From Takakia lepidozioides (lineage: Eukaryota > Streptophyta > Takakiopsida > Takakiales > Takakiaceae), in assembly GCA_030704615.1 (NCBI GenBank), contig CM060733.1:33914001-33978000 (forward strand): DNA of 64,000 nucleotides, written 5' to 3'. Both the position numbers and the translations under genes were made by a program. Under the pieces are notes generated by a model. That model was not told the DNA's origin, searched no databases, and saw only the letters and a program-made list of their open reading frames with translations. Shown in pieces: positions 22,916-34,700 of the stretch (positions are counted from its first letter, which is position 1; each line of letters opens with the position of its first letter).

Positions 22916-23377
22916 TGACCTAGCTTATTAGGCACTTCCGCGCCTAATAATGAATAAAAATGGATATTATTAGGCAGATTCGTTTTTATTATTTAGGCAC
23001 CTCCCTAGGTAATTTCCCCAAACATTAGGCATGTATTACAGTCGACCCTGGATAATAATGAACAATTGTTTTTTACCTCCCTCAAAAACTATTGTTGAGG
23101 TAATTGTCTTTTAAAAAAAACATAATGGTCTTGAAAATAGATATTACCTCAACAATTGGAGGTCAAAAACAATTGTTGAGGTAATTTTTTTGGATTTTAA
23201 ATATTACAATTTAGGCATTTCTCCCACATATTTGGACATTTTGGCGTTTTTCACAATTTTCGAGCAATTAGGCACTACTCAGGATTTTTTTCCAAGTTTT
23301 AGGCACATTTTCCAAAAATGTTCTAAGTTTAATTAGGCACTTGATTTTGAATTAATATTACGTAATAAGCTAGGTCA
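22916..23377. mobile_element. 462-bp MITE with TTAGGCA repeats
   Basis: The ends are inverted: TGACCTAGCTTATTA on the left and TAATAAGCTAGGTCA on the right, 15 perfect bases. Inside are eight copies of TTAGGCA spread along one strand, and an inverted ATTACCTCAACAATTG / CAATTGTTGAGGTAAT pair in the middle. There is no coding capacity. No clear target duplication was seen (GTAG left, GTAT right). It is non-autonomous; the superfamily is not assigned. Confidence 0.75.
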
Positions 23378-25579
23378 GTATGGTACTTCCTCATATGTTT
23401 TTTTAATTTGTTTTTTAAAAATAAACAGGGGACAGAGCCCTGGATGAAACTTTATTGATGATTATTGAAGGGAAAAAAATTAAAACCCTTGATTGCCTGA
23501 AGGCGGCCATAAGGCTTGACACACGGAAGGCCGTGCTTGATAACTATCGAACAGTTTGATGAAAACACGACACCAGGGATTAATGCGATCAACACCTCGG
23601 CACCATGAGGTAGGAGGCCAGAGCTTACTGCGCCCAGTGGACGAAATTTACCATAACGAAAGACCATATCCTAACATGACGGAAAGCAGCCGCACCCTGA
23701 TGAGGGTATCTTCTTCGCAAAACGGAGGAGGGCGGGCAAAGAGAAGGGAAAGAAGGGAATCATTAGAGAAAAAGGCAAAGCGAATTGGAACGGACGACTA
23801 CTTGTCCATTAAGTGGTGTCATCATGAGCATGTATGAGTTAATACGGTTCATTGGAGTGACCTAATTTGGACCACTTGTGATCAAAGCACCTTTTAAAGA
23901 TGGCATATGGTTAGTTTATGTATTTTTCTAGGGGTCCGTTTTGGGTACCCTCTCCATTTTAGGTGTTTCTACCTTAGCTGAGTGGTAATGGGCACATATC
24001 AGTGGTTGTTCCATCAGTTAAACTCACCGACTGGTGTCACAAAAATGTTCACCAGCTTCCCGCCCAAGGAAGGAGCCCTTCGAGGTCATGAGACACCATA
24101 ATTTAGGTTTTCCTCATGGCATCAGTTTTATTTAGAGCTTTGTGATTAGGATGTAACTCGATTTATTTAAGAGATAAACAAGCCTCACATTGCAATGGGC
24201 TCTCTTGCTTTGGCAAAACATAAGAGGAAGGGAAGACTAGGGAGCAAGCACAACACACCAATCGGAGTCTTGATATGGTGTAAGGTCCTTTGACCACGTA
24301 GACTTCATCATCTACAAGAGAGCCAATAAACAGGGGAAAGTGGCCCTGGAATGAAATCTGCCCTTAACTGTGAATTTCTCAATAGATGCCCTTTCCAGTA
24401 TATGACTGATCAAAGGCCATGAACCACACAAGGTAGCAGGATTTCAGCTCCATAATCACCTAGGTAGCATGCACAGTGCACTATCCAACTGAGTCGCTGC
24501 TCTTTTCTTTTTCTAAAATCGAAGTACTGCTTCAACGTGTCACGTTTTTAGCCTGTATTCCATTGTAGGATACATCCACCAAGAACAAATATTAATTAGC
24601 AGTCTTCATCTTCCACTTTCAGTCACAAATCCTCGAGTCTTTGGTCCAGCAAATCCACAAGAATGTACAGTAACAGTTGGGTGGTAGGCCAGGACAAGAT
24701 GAGGGAGGCAGAAAGGCACACAAAAGACAAAGGGCAGATGAAGGCTGGTGCAATCAAAGGCAGGCACAGCATGCCTGCATCCAATTGTCTCCACTCTGTT
24801 CCGAAAAGTAGCACTTAGTATATTTGCTACTGTCTTCGTCAGTTGTTCCAGGGTAACCTTCTGACAAGTGGATTGGTCTGATGGGAATGGACACTTTACC
24901 AAGAGACGTCTGCATCCATATCAAAGTAGCAAGTGAGTATCGTCTCAAAGATAAGCTCGACTTCCCACCATTTCCTTGCTCTTGGGGACACATCTGCCCC
25001 CCCCCTCTTTCACAGAGCTACACATATGCTTCTGAAATCTAGGTGGAATCTTCCAGCGAAAACAAAGCACCATCAATAAACATATGACATGGTTCCCTTC
25101 AGTACAGCAGCCGATCATCAAAACCAAGACCTAAACTAAACAGATGTTGTCAAGCAACAACAGAGCGCAAAAATGATGTCGAGTAGGTAACCTGGAGAGA
25201 AAGGAAGAGTTTATTCCATAAAATCATACACATTGCTTACATTGGTCATTGTACAAATTGCTCTAGTGGGCTGTTGCAAGACATCCGCACTAGGTTTTTA
25301 CAAAGGAGAGTGGGAGCTCAGTCACTACTTTCTTAAACCAGAACTCACAAGACATCCCATCAAAGGCTTGGATACAAAATCTATAGCTCAATTCGGATTT
25401 CCAACTCTCACCTCAACTATATGCAAGTCAACCACTTAAGGAAAACAAGGGCAGCTAATTGCTACCACAGCCCACTCAACACATGTGTAGCACCGTTGTG
25501 GCCAGCATCCAAGCCACAGCCAAAAGCCGACCTATACCAAGATAATCGCCAGCATCACAAACACACTGCTCGAAACAGT
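23378..25579. other. Intergenic stretch 3' of the LEA-LysM gene
   Basis: No convincing coding sequence. Frames at 23,452-23,667, 23,556-23,837 and 24,606-24,902 lack domains. It includes tRNA-like and SINE-like pieces: an A-box-like TTAGCTGAGTGGTAATGG at about 23,975, a GAGACACCATAATTTAG tail near 24,090, and the repeat at 24,290-24,500. The part next to 25,579 is likely 3' untranslated sequence of the minus-strand gene. Confidence 0.4.
24290..24500 (-). repeat. tRNA-derived SINE-like element
   Basis: On the minus strand it begins AGCGACTCAGTTGGATAGTG, matching the pol III A box layout. About 35 bases later comes GGAGCTGAAATCC, close to the B-box consensus GGTTCGAATCC. It does not fold as a full tRNA with an acceptor stem. 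A unique-looking tail follows. Likely a tRNA-headed SINE rather than a functional tRNA gene. Confidence 0.4.
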
Positions 25580-27127
25580 CTAATAGGGTACAACAATTGT
25601 ATCTCCTGCACACAATAAATCTCCAGCTATTATGCCATTTGCTGCTTTCAATGATTCCACTGATACCTGCACAATCCCAAAAACCAACATCCCACTCAAT
25701 TTAGTTTAGAAGGAGGCCCCACCAAACAACAAAGGTCAAGATCCTTGCATGTGTGGAACTGCTTACACTAGGCAAAGAAGTTGCTGCATGTGAGCAATGT
25801 GGCGCATTGGACACGAGGATACCAACACTACGGAAGAAAGAAGCTACTGAAGGCCGAAACTCCAGCCTGCACACACAAGATTGGGAAACGCAAACAAGCA
25901 AGCAATTTTGATTCAGGGACAGGGGCAAGAAGAGTGTCTGGATGGAAGTCGTACCCCGTGTTTTCGGGAAATGCCCCAGAGAGTGTCACCCTTGTTGACC
26001 TGAACTTGCTTGCCGTCCAGCCGTTTCTTGCTGTCTTGAGCCTTCTCATAGTAGCGGGAGCCAGTTTCCTGGGCTTTGCCCTTCACATCCCTGCTAGTCT
26101 CCTGCACACCGCCCTTCAGTTCCCTCCCCTTCTCCAGCAAGGTGCCCTTCAAATCCCTGCTAGTCTCCTGCACACCGTCCTTCAATTCCCTCCCCTTCTC
26201 CTGCAAGCTGCCCTTCAAATCCCTTCCACCGTCTTCCACACTGCCCTTAAAGTCTTTCCCCTTATACTCCGCCTCTTTACCCTTGTTTTCAAAGCTCCTC
26301 TTCACCTCCCGGCCCTTCTCCTCTGCACCAGCCTTAGCCCCCCAACTCTTGTTCTCGGTCTCCTGGCCCTTACCCTCGAAGGTGCTCTTCACGCTTCTGC
26401 CTGCTCCTTCCAAGCTGCCCTTTAGTTCGCTCCCAGCATTTTTCAATGTGCCCTTTATATCCCTGCCGGCGCTCTCAAAACTGCCTTTCGCGTCCTTACG
26501 CTTATCCTCCGCGTTGTCCTTAAATTCCCTGCCCTTCTCCTGCATCCGCACATTGACCTTCAGACAGTGAATATTTTTCTTGTTCACCTCCCTCACCTTG
26601 CTGACAACAACCTCTCTGGGGAAAAAACAAGATATAATTGATGATCAACAATGACAACAAGCTTTAAATCCTCGAGCGAAAATGTTGCTGGAGCAAGTTT
26701 CTTTTAACATCCCTTCTTGTCTTTCACGAATATGCTGCATACATCCGCCTCACGTCTTGTATGTTATCTAATCTTCTTAAAACAGCTCCACCAGCAACAA
26801 CTGTCATTTTGTGAAAGTCTGCCGCAAGCGACAGCAGGTAGTAGTTTAGAGGAATTCTATACACACCTTGGATGCGCCCCAAACGTTGGAGGCATCCCTG
26901 GATAAGTCCTCTCCAGATTCTGACAGAGGTTCTTCGCCCTTTTGGTAGTTGCGGATTCCTTTGTACACGGTCCAGGCAATGCCAGCTGCAACCACCACAC
27001 CTGCAGCCTTGGCTATGTTCTCATCTACCCCACAGCCGCCCTTGTCGCCCTTTTCACCCTTCTCTCCCTTTGGCCCACGATGACCGGCTCCATTAGGAGC
27101 TGCAGGGGCAGCACCGGCGGCTGACAT
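25580..27127 (-). CDS. LEA-like 11-mer repeat protein with C-terminal LysM domain (310 aa, 3 exons)
   Basis: Exons on the minus strand: 27,127-26,867, 26,539-25,955, 25,666-25,580; all introns phase 0 and GT-AG. Residues 1-35 are Ala/Gly-rich with the collagen-like run GPKGEKGEKGDKG. Residues about 37-60 (NIAKAAGVVVAAGIAWTVYK) can form a membrane helix. Exon 2 encodes about 16 tandem 11-residue repeats of the type EKGRELKGGVQ / ETSRDVKGKAQ, the amphipathic pattern of group-3 LEA proteins. The C-terminus (about 266-310) is a complete LysM module: VQVNKGDTLWGISRKHG, then VSVESLKAAN, and GDTIVVPY before the TAG. LEA repeats protect membranes and proteins on drying; LysM binds N-acetylglucosamine polymers. 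The joint role is unknown. An alternative acceptor at CCCCAG would add about 25 residues before the repeats, but the chosen one starts exactly on an 11-mer. Confidence 0.85.
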
Positions 27128-29389
27128 CTCACACCTTATTTCAACATCACATGTACATCACTGTTAGAATCTTAGAACTGTCAGTGACTAACCATCAAGA
27201 AAGAAAGAAACCTCGAAAGAACGTCCAGCAGGCCAAAATGCTACACGCCTTACATAATAAAACAGGGAATCACACACCCGCCTTCTTTCTAGCACCTGAA
27301 TATACATAAAATGTTATAATTACATCAATGATTCAGTTTCATGCTAAAACGATTTCTAGCTGTGTTCTGTGACCTTGTATTGTTACTCCCCATAGAATGA
27401 CTGCGCTTTTCACAGTTTTTCCCCAAGAACCATTACTCTGGCTACTCCTGAGCACAATTCAAGCATTCAAAGTACTTTGCCCGCAGCGAGACAGAAAAAC
27501 AGACAGAAAGTAGTTTCAGAGCCACATCAAAAGAATGCCATCAACAAGAACTTTCAAAGACGCCAATACAAGGCAAAATAGAGCTAATAACTGACTTCAG
27601 AGAGAACAAGCAATCCAAACCAATACAAAAAAAAGAAAACAAGAAGCGCTTGCGCTTGCAACACGTCCAAAACACAGGTAAGGAAAGGAGCGACAGAAAC
27701 ATCCGCGACCTCACCGGTCACAAGCGCCTAAATTCGAAATGAGTCCTCCGACGGAGATCTCGCTGTCAAGCAAAGCGATCACCAAAAAAGTGTCGAAGAA
27801 ATTCACAGAGACAAGAAGAAAGAAGACGAAACGACGATCAAACGACGATCAGGACGCTTGTAAGTAATTGCTGGCGCGATGTCGAGAGCGCAAGACAGAG
27901 ACTCGAGCGCCGCTGCGATGCTGTGCGCTGCTCCGTCTGCACTGCCACTGTTAACAGACCCGCGCATGGAGACCCTGTGGGGCCCAGCCTCGCTACTAGG
28001 TTCGGTCCAGCTTCGTTTTAGGTTCGAAGCCAGGTTCGAATACGCGCGGATGGATCCGAGCCGCTCCCATGTTCAAACTCGGATCATGCAATGCTGGTCT
28101 GGTCGCTTGAGATTTCCACACGTGGCTGTTTATAATTCGGTGTATTCACTTACTGTTGCCGCGTGTGGCCACCTATATGGCCCACTTGGGCGCTCTATGC
28201 AAATGGGGGGTTCGGGCCACGTGCCGTGAAATGAAAGGCTGATGATCTGGCCACCTACCACAGGAGGTTGGAGCGGCCAATCAGGTGCATCTTGCTTGGT
28301 GGTTTTCGGATGGATGAAAAGAGGGAATGACGGATGGAATCTAGATTTCCTCGTATCGAATGAGTTCACCTCTGTTTTTGTGGGACCTCTGTATGGATAG
28401 TGGCTCCAGGTGGGAGGCAGGGTGTGGCCGAAGGAGATGGAGGTGGGCATCCACACTTATCACTGCAGCAGCTCCGAGAGGGATGGGAGAGCGTTGCATG
28501 CGTCCACACAGCTGTCTATCGACTCCCATCTGGTCATCATCCTATCAAAATCCCTCGAGGCTTTTCGAGGATCAACCTGCTGCACGCTGTGAAAACCTAA
28601 CGCTGGCTTAACTTAGCTTGTGATGCAAAGAGCACGACCACGGACTTTGGTGGAACGAGCGTGACGAATTCGAATCACATGTTCTTTATGGATTCTCTAA
28701 CAGAAAGTGGAACAAGGACCTGGGTAAGGAAGGCCTTGGAGGCTCATGTGGTACTGTTCCAACAACATGGAACGAATCTAACTTAATGGTGACAAAACAT
28801 GAGTACAACCCATGCTCCCAGGATACGATCCGAGATCACAGTCAGTCACAGCAATTTCTTATACATACTTTTTCTCAAGTGACAAAAATTGGTAGCATGT
28901 GGCATGAGAGTCATCACGTGGAGGTGGAGTGGACAAAGATACCTATAAGCACTTTGTATTAATTCTATTCCAATCCCCTTGTTAGAGGGCTTCTCACACT
29001 TCCACGTTTCAAAAATCAAGCACTGTTGTCACATTACTTCTGCTATTGTCCAACTAGTTGTGATCTTGTCTAAACCATCTGAACAGTAATCACCTTTGAC
29101 CTCCCCGCTATCTTTTCAGCAGATGTCTCCCCCTTGAAGTTTTTGATGTCTGACTCTCGACGTACAAAATCTGCTGGACCTAAGACTTCTAGTAGAAATA
29201 AACATGTACATAATCATAACTCATCAAATCAGAACATTTCTCAGCTCATGAGGTCTAAAGGAAAATGTAGCCGATGTATCTTTGGATTAATTTTATAGCT
29301 CAGATTAGCAGCTGATCACATTTTAGAGGGAATTCAGCCGACAAGTAAAACAAATCAACTACGCGACGACGATGGCCAGGAGTCCATGA
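27128..29389. other. Upstream region of the LEA-LysM gene and spacer to REX1
   Basis: Probably holds 5' untranslated sequence and promoter of the minus-strand LEA-LysM gene. Two G-box cores lie near 28,120 and 28,220. GGATGGATGAAAAG and GACGGATGG near 28,306-28,340 echo the hairpin motif of the left-hand repeats. A tRNA-B-box-like GAATTCGAATCAC is at about 28,668. Frames at 27,879-28,229 and 28,360-28,611 have no domain and look spurious. Confidence 0.4.
28119..28223 (-). promoter_or_regulatory. Two G-box / ABRE-type CACGTG motifs upstream of the LEA-LysM gene
   Basis: CCACACGTGGC contains CACGTG at 28,119-28,124, and GGCCACGTGCC contains CACGTG at 28,218-28,223. ACGTG-core elements are bound by bZIP factors in abscisic-acid and drought responses and are common upstream of LEA genes. 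They lie about 1 kb from the ATG at 27,127; the transcription start is unknown. Confidence 0.45.
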
Positions 29390-31378
29390 CTATGTGCCAG
29401 CTGGTGCCAGCTCATCAACAACATAGCGAACCTCTTGCATGTTCTCAAGGATGGCTATCACTGCTTCCTGCTCTGCCTGTGTGGCTTCCTTGAAAGCTGC
29501 ATCATACTCAGCTTCAGCCTCTGCTAGTTCCAACGCACTGACCCCTTCCTCATTCCCATGGCAGCTGTGTGGCTGCCCCCTGCTGTCTGCATGAGCTCGC
29601 TCTGATGGTCGGCCTGCCCTTCTTAAGACTTGGAGTGTTGCCGTCTGTCACAATCGAAAGTGATCCTCAAGATCATATATGCTGTCGCCATGGAGAATCA
29701 TTGCAATCCTTCCAACAAAAATACTTGCTGTTTGAGGCCAAAGCAGGCAATTCACGACAACCTTTGACAGAGAAGGATTGACAATGTGTCGGTGACCAAC
29801 ATAGCAACAAGGAAAATGATCCAGAAAGACTTTTCACTTCTTTGGTGACTCACCATGCGCAATTTCTCTTTTTCTCGCACTTGGACATCTGCGAGCAGTT
29901 GTGCAAGATCTTCCCTCCCAACCTCAGGTTCCCTTAGAGCTGACTCAATTTCTAAAACCTGCCATATGATTGGCAATGTATCAGCACCAACCACAATGTA
30001 TCCAGGCTACACCCATAAGGCCAACCATGTTCTCTCCCCTACTTTATTGAGACACAATTGATGCATACTAACCCTTCACATCCACGACAAAGCACAAACA
30101 GAAGATATATTTCTCCTTTGACGAGCAATAAAATTACTAGATGGAGAAGGGATTTATCCAAAAGTTAGGAGACAACTGTACTCAATTTCTATGAGTCAAC
30201 CTGTTTCAAAACTGCTTGCATTGAAGACCAGTATCCAACTTTGTTGCCTGGTTTTTATTGCTCATATCCGCGCGGGAAACCTTTGAAGCCCGGAAACACT
30301 CGGTGGCCTATTCGCACTCTTGGCAAGTCATCCTGTCTCTGACGAGAGTATTTGCAATCTACCCACCCGGACCCACCTGCCTAGAGCAATTGTTGAAGTC
30401 TGTTGTGATTTGGCCGCAAAGTTCCTTGTACGTCAGCTCTGAGCCTGTCTTTAGATAGTCTGTAAATCCACTGCAGCCCATGCATTCTCACAAATCATTA
30501 GCTTCCCTGCCCCGGGCCCAACCAACAAGTCTCAGGTACTACACCTGACAGCTGAAAAGGACATCCTATCATAGAGTGACGCCACTTAGGATCATACACA
30601 GCCTCAGCATCTCAGTCAAACGTTGATACCAGCATTTGCAATTCACATAAGCAAACCGTCCCTATCTCATTGGGCCCGTTCCAGAGACCATGTCGTAGGA
30701 CAATCCCCTACTGCTTGCCTGCAGGCCATGTACTTGACATATCCGTACTTCTGAGTACCACATGAACTCGGACCCAGCTTGGACATCCCAAATTCACCTC
30801 AATCGTAACATACATGTGAGGCATTCTAGAATAGCACCGTACTCATGGTACAAGGTGCTGGGTGGCACCAAATCGATAAGAACCTGAAACCCTAGACCGG
30901 GTGGTGGGGGGGAGGGGAGCGGGACCCAGAACTTTCTGCAGTTTCAAACCGCACCCAGGAGACATGAAGGAGGAGGATTCCTATGTTGCAGGAGGATTCC
31001 TATGTGAAACCTAACAGTGATCCATTTTTCTTTCCGTACCCCCACAGTCCACGAGCATGCGCTAAAGCAGCAGGTTCAATAATGAAAAGATTCAGTCTTG
31101 TTAAGAGTCCATGTCCACTCTTCGGCCCATTCCCGTTATCCGCCACAGACTTCAGCGAAGTTGGAACTGAACTCCGAAACTCTACCATCCTGGAACTCAA
31201 TCACATACAAAAATTCCCTCACAGAAAAAGATGGGAGGCACAAATTGACATCCACGGATCAGTGTAGCGAAAATTACCTCTTGAGCGACGAGTAGAGATG
31301 AGCTCGGTCCTGCTGAAGCTCCAGAAAGCGCCGCAGCAGCTGCGTCGCTCGAGTATCGGAGCTCGCTCCGGCAGCCAT
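29390..31378 (-). CDS. REX1: REX1 / REX1-B family protein (required for excision; DNA repair)
   Basis: Minus-strand exons: 31,378-31,278 (MAAGASSDTRATQLLRRFLE ... HLYSSLKR), a missing microexon, 30,459-30,377 (DYLKTGSELTYKELCGQITT ... NNCSRQ), 29,958-29,854 (VLEIESALREPEVGREDLAQ ... REKEKLRM) and 29,644-29,390 (TATLQVLRRAGRPSERAHAD to stop). The order 'LLRRFLELQQ..R ... VLEIES ... LAQLL..VQ..EKEKL ... TATLQVLRRAGRPSE' is that of the small REX1-B family, first described from a Chlamydomonas excision-repair mutant. Frame arithmetic requires a microexon of length 2 modulo 3 between the first two listed exons. GGTTTCAG at 30,884-30,891, flanked by AG and GT, fits in length but was not proven. Total about 183 residues. 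Head to head with PI4K-alpha, 408 bp between start codons. Confidence 0.8.
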
Positions 31379-31786
31379 GTCGCCCTCTTCCCCCGAGGTA
31401 GGGCAACCCTCATCGAGCTCGCTCATCCTACTCCATCCGTTCACCTTCGGTTAGATGATGGATGTTCATCCACTGGATCGTGGTACGTTCGTCCAACGCA
31501 TATTCAGTGGTGATGGGAAGCACGTGAAGGGCACTTGCGGGGTCCCGGTTTAGCAGCTGCTTTAAAAATTAGCTGAATTTGGATGAATACGGATGAACAT
31601 ATCGCCTATGCTACCTGTCGACGCAAGAGTGAGGAGTGGCTTTGATGGCTCCGCGCCAAAACCCTCTGACCTCGTGCTGTGCCTTTGCAAGAATTTGGAA
31701 TGCAAAACAGTGTTCGTGTTGATTGGATCTGCGGAGGAGCAGTATTGATGGATTGGAGCTGAGGACTGATGCAAGGGGGGGTCAGA
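31379..31786. promoter_or_regulatory. Shared divergent promoter of REX1 (minus) and PI4K-alpha (plus)
   Basis: Only 408 bp separate the two start codons, so the promoters must overlap. The interval holds GGATGTTCATCC at about 31,460, a perfect inverted repeat. TTGGATGAATACGGATGAAC lies at about 31,577. These resemble the CATCC/GGATG motifs of the repeats on the left of the window. No strong TATA box was seen. A start codon at 31,769 lies in frame with the chosen PI4K start at 31,787. Confidence 0.6.
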
Positions 31787-34700
31787 ATGAGAGCGTTGAC
31801 GGAGTTGTGCGATGTGCTAGCAGAGAATGAGGATATTTCGGAAGAGGGAGTTGCACTGCTGTGGAGTCAGTGTCCGGCACCTGGTTTCCTGCGGGAGGGA
31901 TCAGTGCACCTTACATGGCGCCAATGCAATGGCATCCGGGCCGTTGCCCGCTATCTTTCGCGTTCTCGAGGTGCTGAGAAACGGAAGGAGTTTTTCTCCC
32001 TGATCTTGGAATTTTTGGAGGCTGTTCCTTCTTTGGATAATGAGGACTGTTGGCCTTCGTTCAGCTCGGATGATTTTGACGCTTATTTTTTGGAGATCAT
32101 CAGCTACGTAGCTCAATTCGTGGAGGTATGTCCAGCAATATTAGACGATGTGAGTGGTGTTATTGCTGGTGTGATCCAGAAGGTGACGTCAGCGACGAGT
32201 AGGGGGGACGTGAGTTTATCCAGGGCAAGCTCCCCGGTAAGCAAGTCACTCATTACAGCATTGGCGCAATATTGTCCCTCATTGAATGGTTCTGATGCAG
32301 ATCGTTTGGGGACGTGTTTGCTCCAGCACTGGATTTTACCTGTTCAGTCAGCATACTTGGCATCATCCTCATCCGAGACCTCAGCTGAAACCTCCCCTTC
32401 GATGAGTCACACACCCTTATCCAATGGAAACTCTAGGTCTTCCAAGGAGCTGGAGCTGAAGGTAGGTCAGGGAAATATAAGTGATGGACCAACTGATGGA
32501 AGGATATCAATGGACGGAAGCCCTAATTTTCGGTCCACAAAGTGTTCCCCTTTGTCGACCCCTTCCAGATCAAGCCCAGGAGTTGATGCTGAACAGCAGG
32601 GTGCACCTAGTTCTGTGAAGCTCAATGGGATTGATGGAACGAACGGTGGCCTCGATAAATTAAATCAAGGGGGCATAGGCTCGAGGCAACTTCTAGCAGC
32701 ATTGGAAGCAGAGTCAGTGGAGGCTTTAGAAAGGCACGGGCTTGCATTCCGATTGTTTGTGAAGATTCTTGAGAAAGTGGTGCTCAAGGAGCAGCTGGTC
32801 TCTCAGCTGAGGTCTGCAGCAGTGGGCCAGCTCAAGGCTCTTCTTCCTTTATTGAAGGCAGGTGTTCTGATTCAATTGGTCTTGCTGGAATTGCAGTAAG
32901 AGCTGATTCATCCAATGCAGTGTTTAATTCTGAAGTATCTACAGCGGTTATTGAGTTGTAGGTTGTCTCTCTTTCAGAAATCAGAGTCATGAGTGCAGTG
33001 TACATGTGGACCTTCATTATTGGATGAGGCTTAGGGGAAGAGGGTTGTTAAACTTAGCTACGGTGGTGCAATTTTGTTGTGGAGCTTACCAAGTACTGAT
33101 CTAGTTGGAAAGGGAGGGTTGGAGAGAAGTTCAAATTAGTGCATGGTTGAGCTCCATGATCATGGGATGACGCATATGCAGAGTTGTTTGGTGGAGGCAT
33201 GGATACTTTTAACTAGGGTCTCATGGTTGCTTCCGCAGATACGGAAACGAGACTGGCCTGTGGATGGGATGCCACTTCTTGCCAAAGTGAACATGAAGCT
33301 GCAGGCCTCTCAAGCAGCAGCTGTGGTTCACACCAAGTTGTTGTTGATGTCAGAGTCTGATGGGAAGTTGCTAAAGGGCGAGCCAGATGGCAGATTGCCA
33401 AAGGGATCTATCAGAGAGACTCTTTTGCTTCTAATGGATACAGCAGATGCTGGCATTGCATCACCCTGGCGAAGGCTGAAATCGTGTGAATTGTTATTTG
33501 GAACCCTTCTTGTAGGCGTTGCCCAAGTTGGTGCATTACAAGGAGGCCAGATGTTGAAAATTCTTCTTCTACGGTTCAAGGCACTTGTGTTGGCTACTTG
33601 TTCTCAAGTAAGGGGGTAGATCAAGTAGTACATGCTTTATACTGAGACTTTCCCTTTAGCAGATTGGTCTTCATTTAAGAAACATGAAGTACTGTGCTCA
33701 GTTGAGGACAGGGCTGATGTGATTCATGACTGATTGTTGTGCAGGCAGATATTTGGGCCACAAACCAGGGGCCTGTTTTTGAGAGTGTTTTGAAGGCAGG
33801 TTGTGTGTTGATCGAAGCTGCCTGGAACTCAGACAGGGCAGCTGTTGAATCCCTCGTCATATCCCTGGCTGCAGATGTCCGAGAGAGGTTGGAACAGGTA
33901 TGAGCTGACCTGGTATTTGGATTTAACTTGTGACCAGGACTTTCCACTATATTTACAGGTTGTGCTATCTTTGTAGTAGCTGGTTTGCAAAGTGACTTTT
34001 ATTGCTGTTCAAGGCTGGTACAAGTCAATTTGTTGAGAAGAGACTCTTGTCAAGTTTTATCCTTCTCATTTACAGGTTGCAGCATGACTGGAAATCTTTT
34101 GACACTGTGTGGCTTGCGGACCGGGATGATGGTACAGGAGAAGAAGGAAAGCGAAATTGCGGCAGTGACCCAGCTGAATGTGATACCATTACTGGCTGAT
34201 ATGGCAGTTCTGCTCAACAAGGCAGAGGTTGTTGACCGAATATTGCCTCTCTTCATCGAAAGCTTGGAAGAGGGCAATGCATCTGTTCCTAGTCTTGTGC
34301 GACTGAGGGTGCGTGTACCACCTCTTTTCTTCAATGTGCATATGTCAAATGGGTTTCGTTTTGGTTGCTCAAGCACACATACTGTTTATTCCTTCTCACT
34401 CCTTTGGAACTGTGCAGGATTTGTTCGATTCTGGTCACTGTGTGTAGATTCTGCTATATTGGTCAAGTTCCAACTTTGAGTTTGACTTGGAATGGAAGTG
34501 ATAGTGCAAAGTTGCATGACAGGTACTTGATGCAGTGGCACGGATGGCATGCTTGGATTGTGTCAAGTCGTATAGGGAGGTAGTAGTGCTGCTTACACGT
34601 AGCTATCTCAACAAGCTCTCTACAGTTGGCTCCACCCATAGCCGCACTCTTGCTCCTGAAGCCACAACTGAGCGTGTAGAGGTACTGTCCTCTTCACTTC

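Noticed and set aside
23960-24140. Possible tRNA gene or complete SINE with A box at 23,975
   Set aside because: No acceptor stem, weak B box, and the tail nearby is in the opposite orientation to the other copies.
25781-26570. Plus-strand open frames of 214 and 164 codons
   Set aside because: They are antisense of the LEA repeats; their Leu/Ser/Pro repeats simply mirror the 11-mer coding sequence.
27879-28229. 116-codon plus-strand frame upstream of the LEA-LysM gene
   Set aside because: No domain and it overlaps the likely promoter/5' UTR of the opposite strand.
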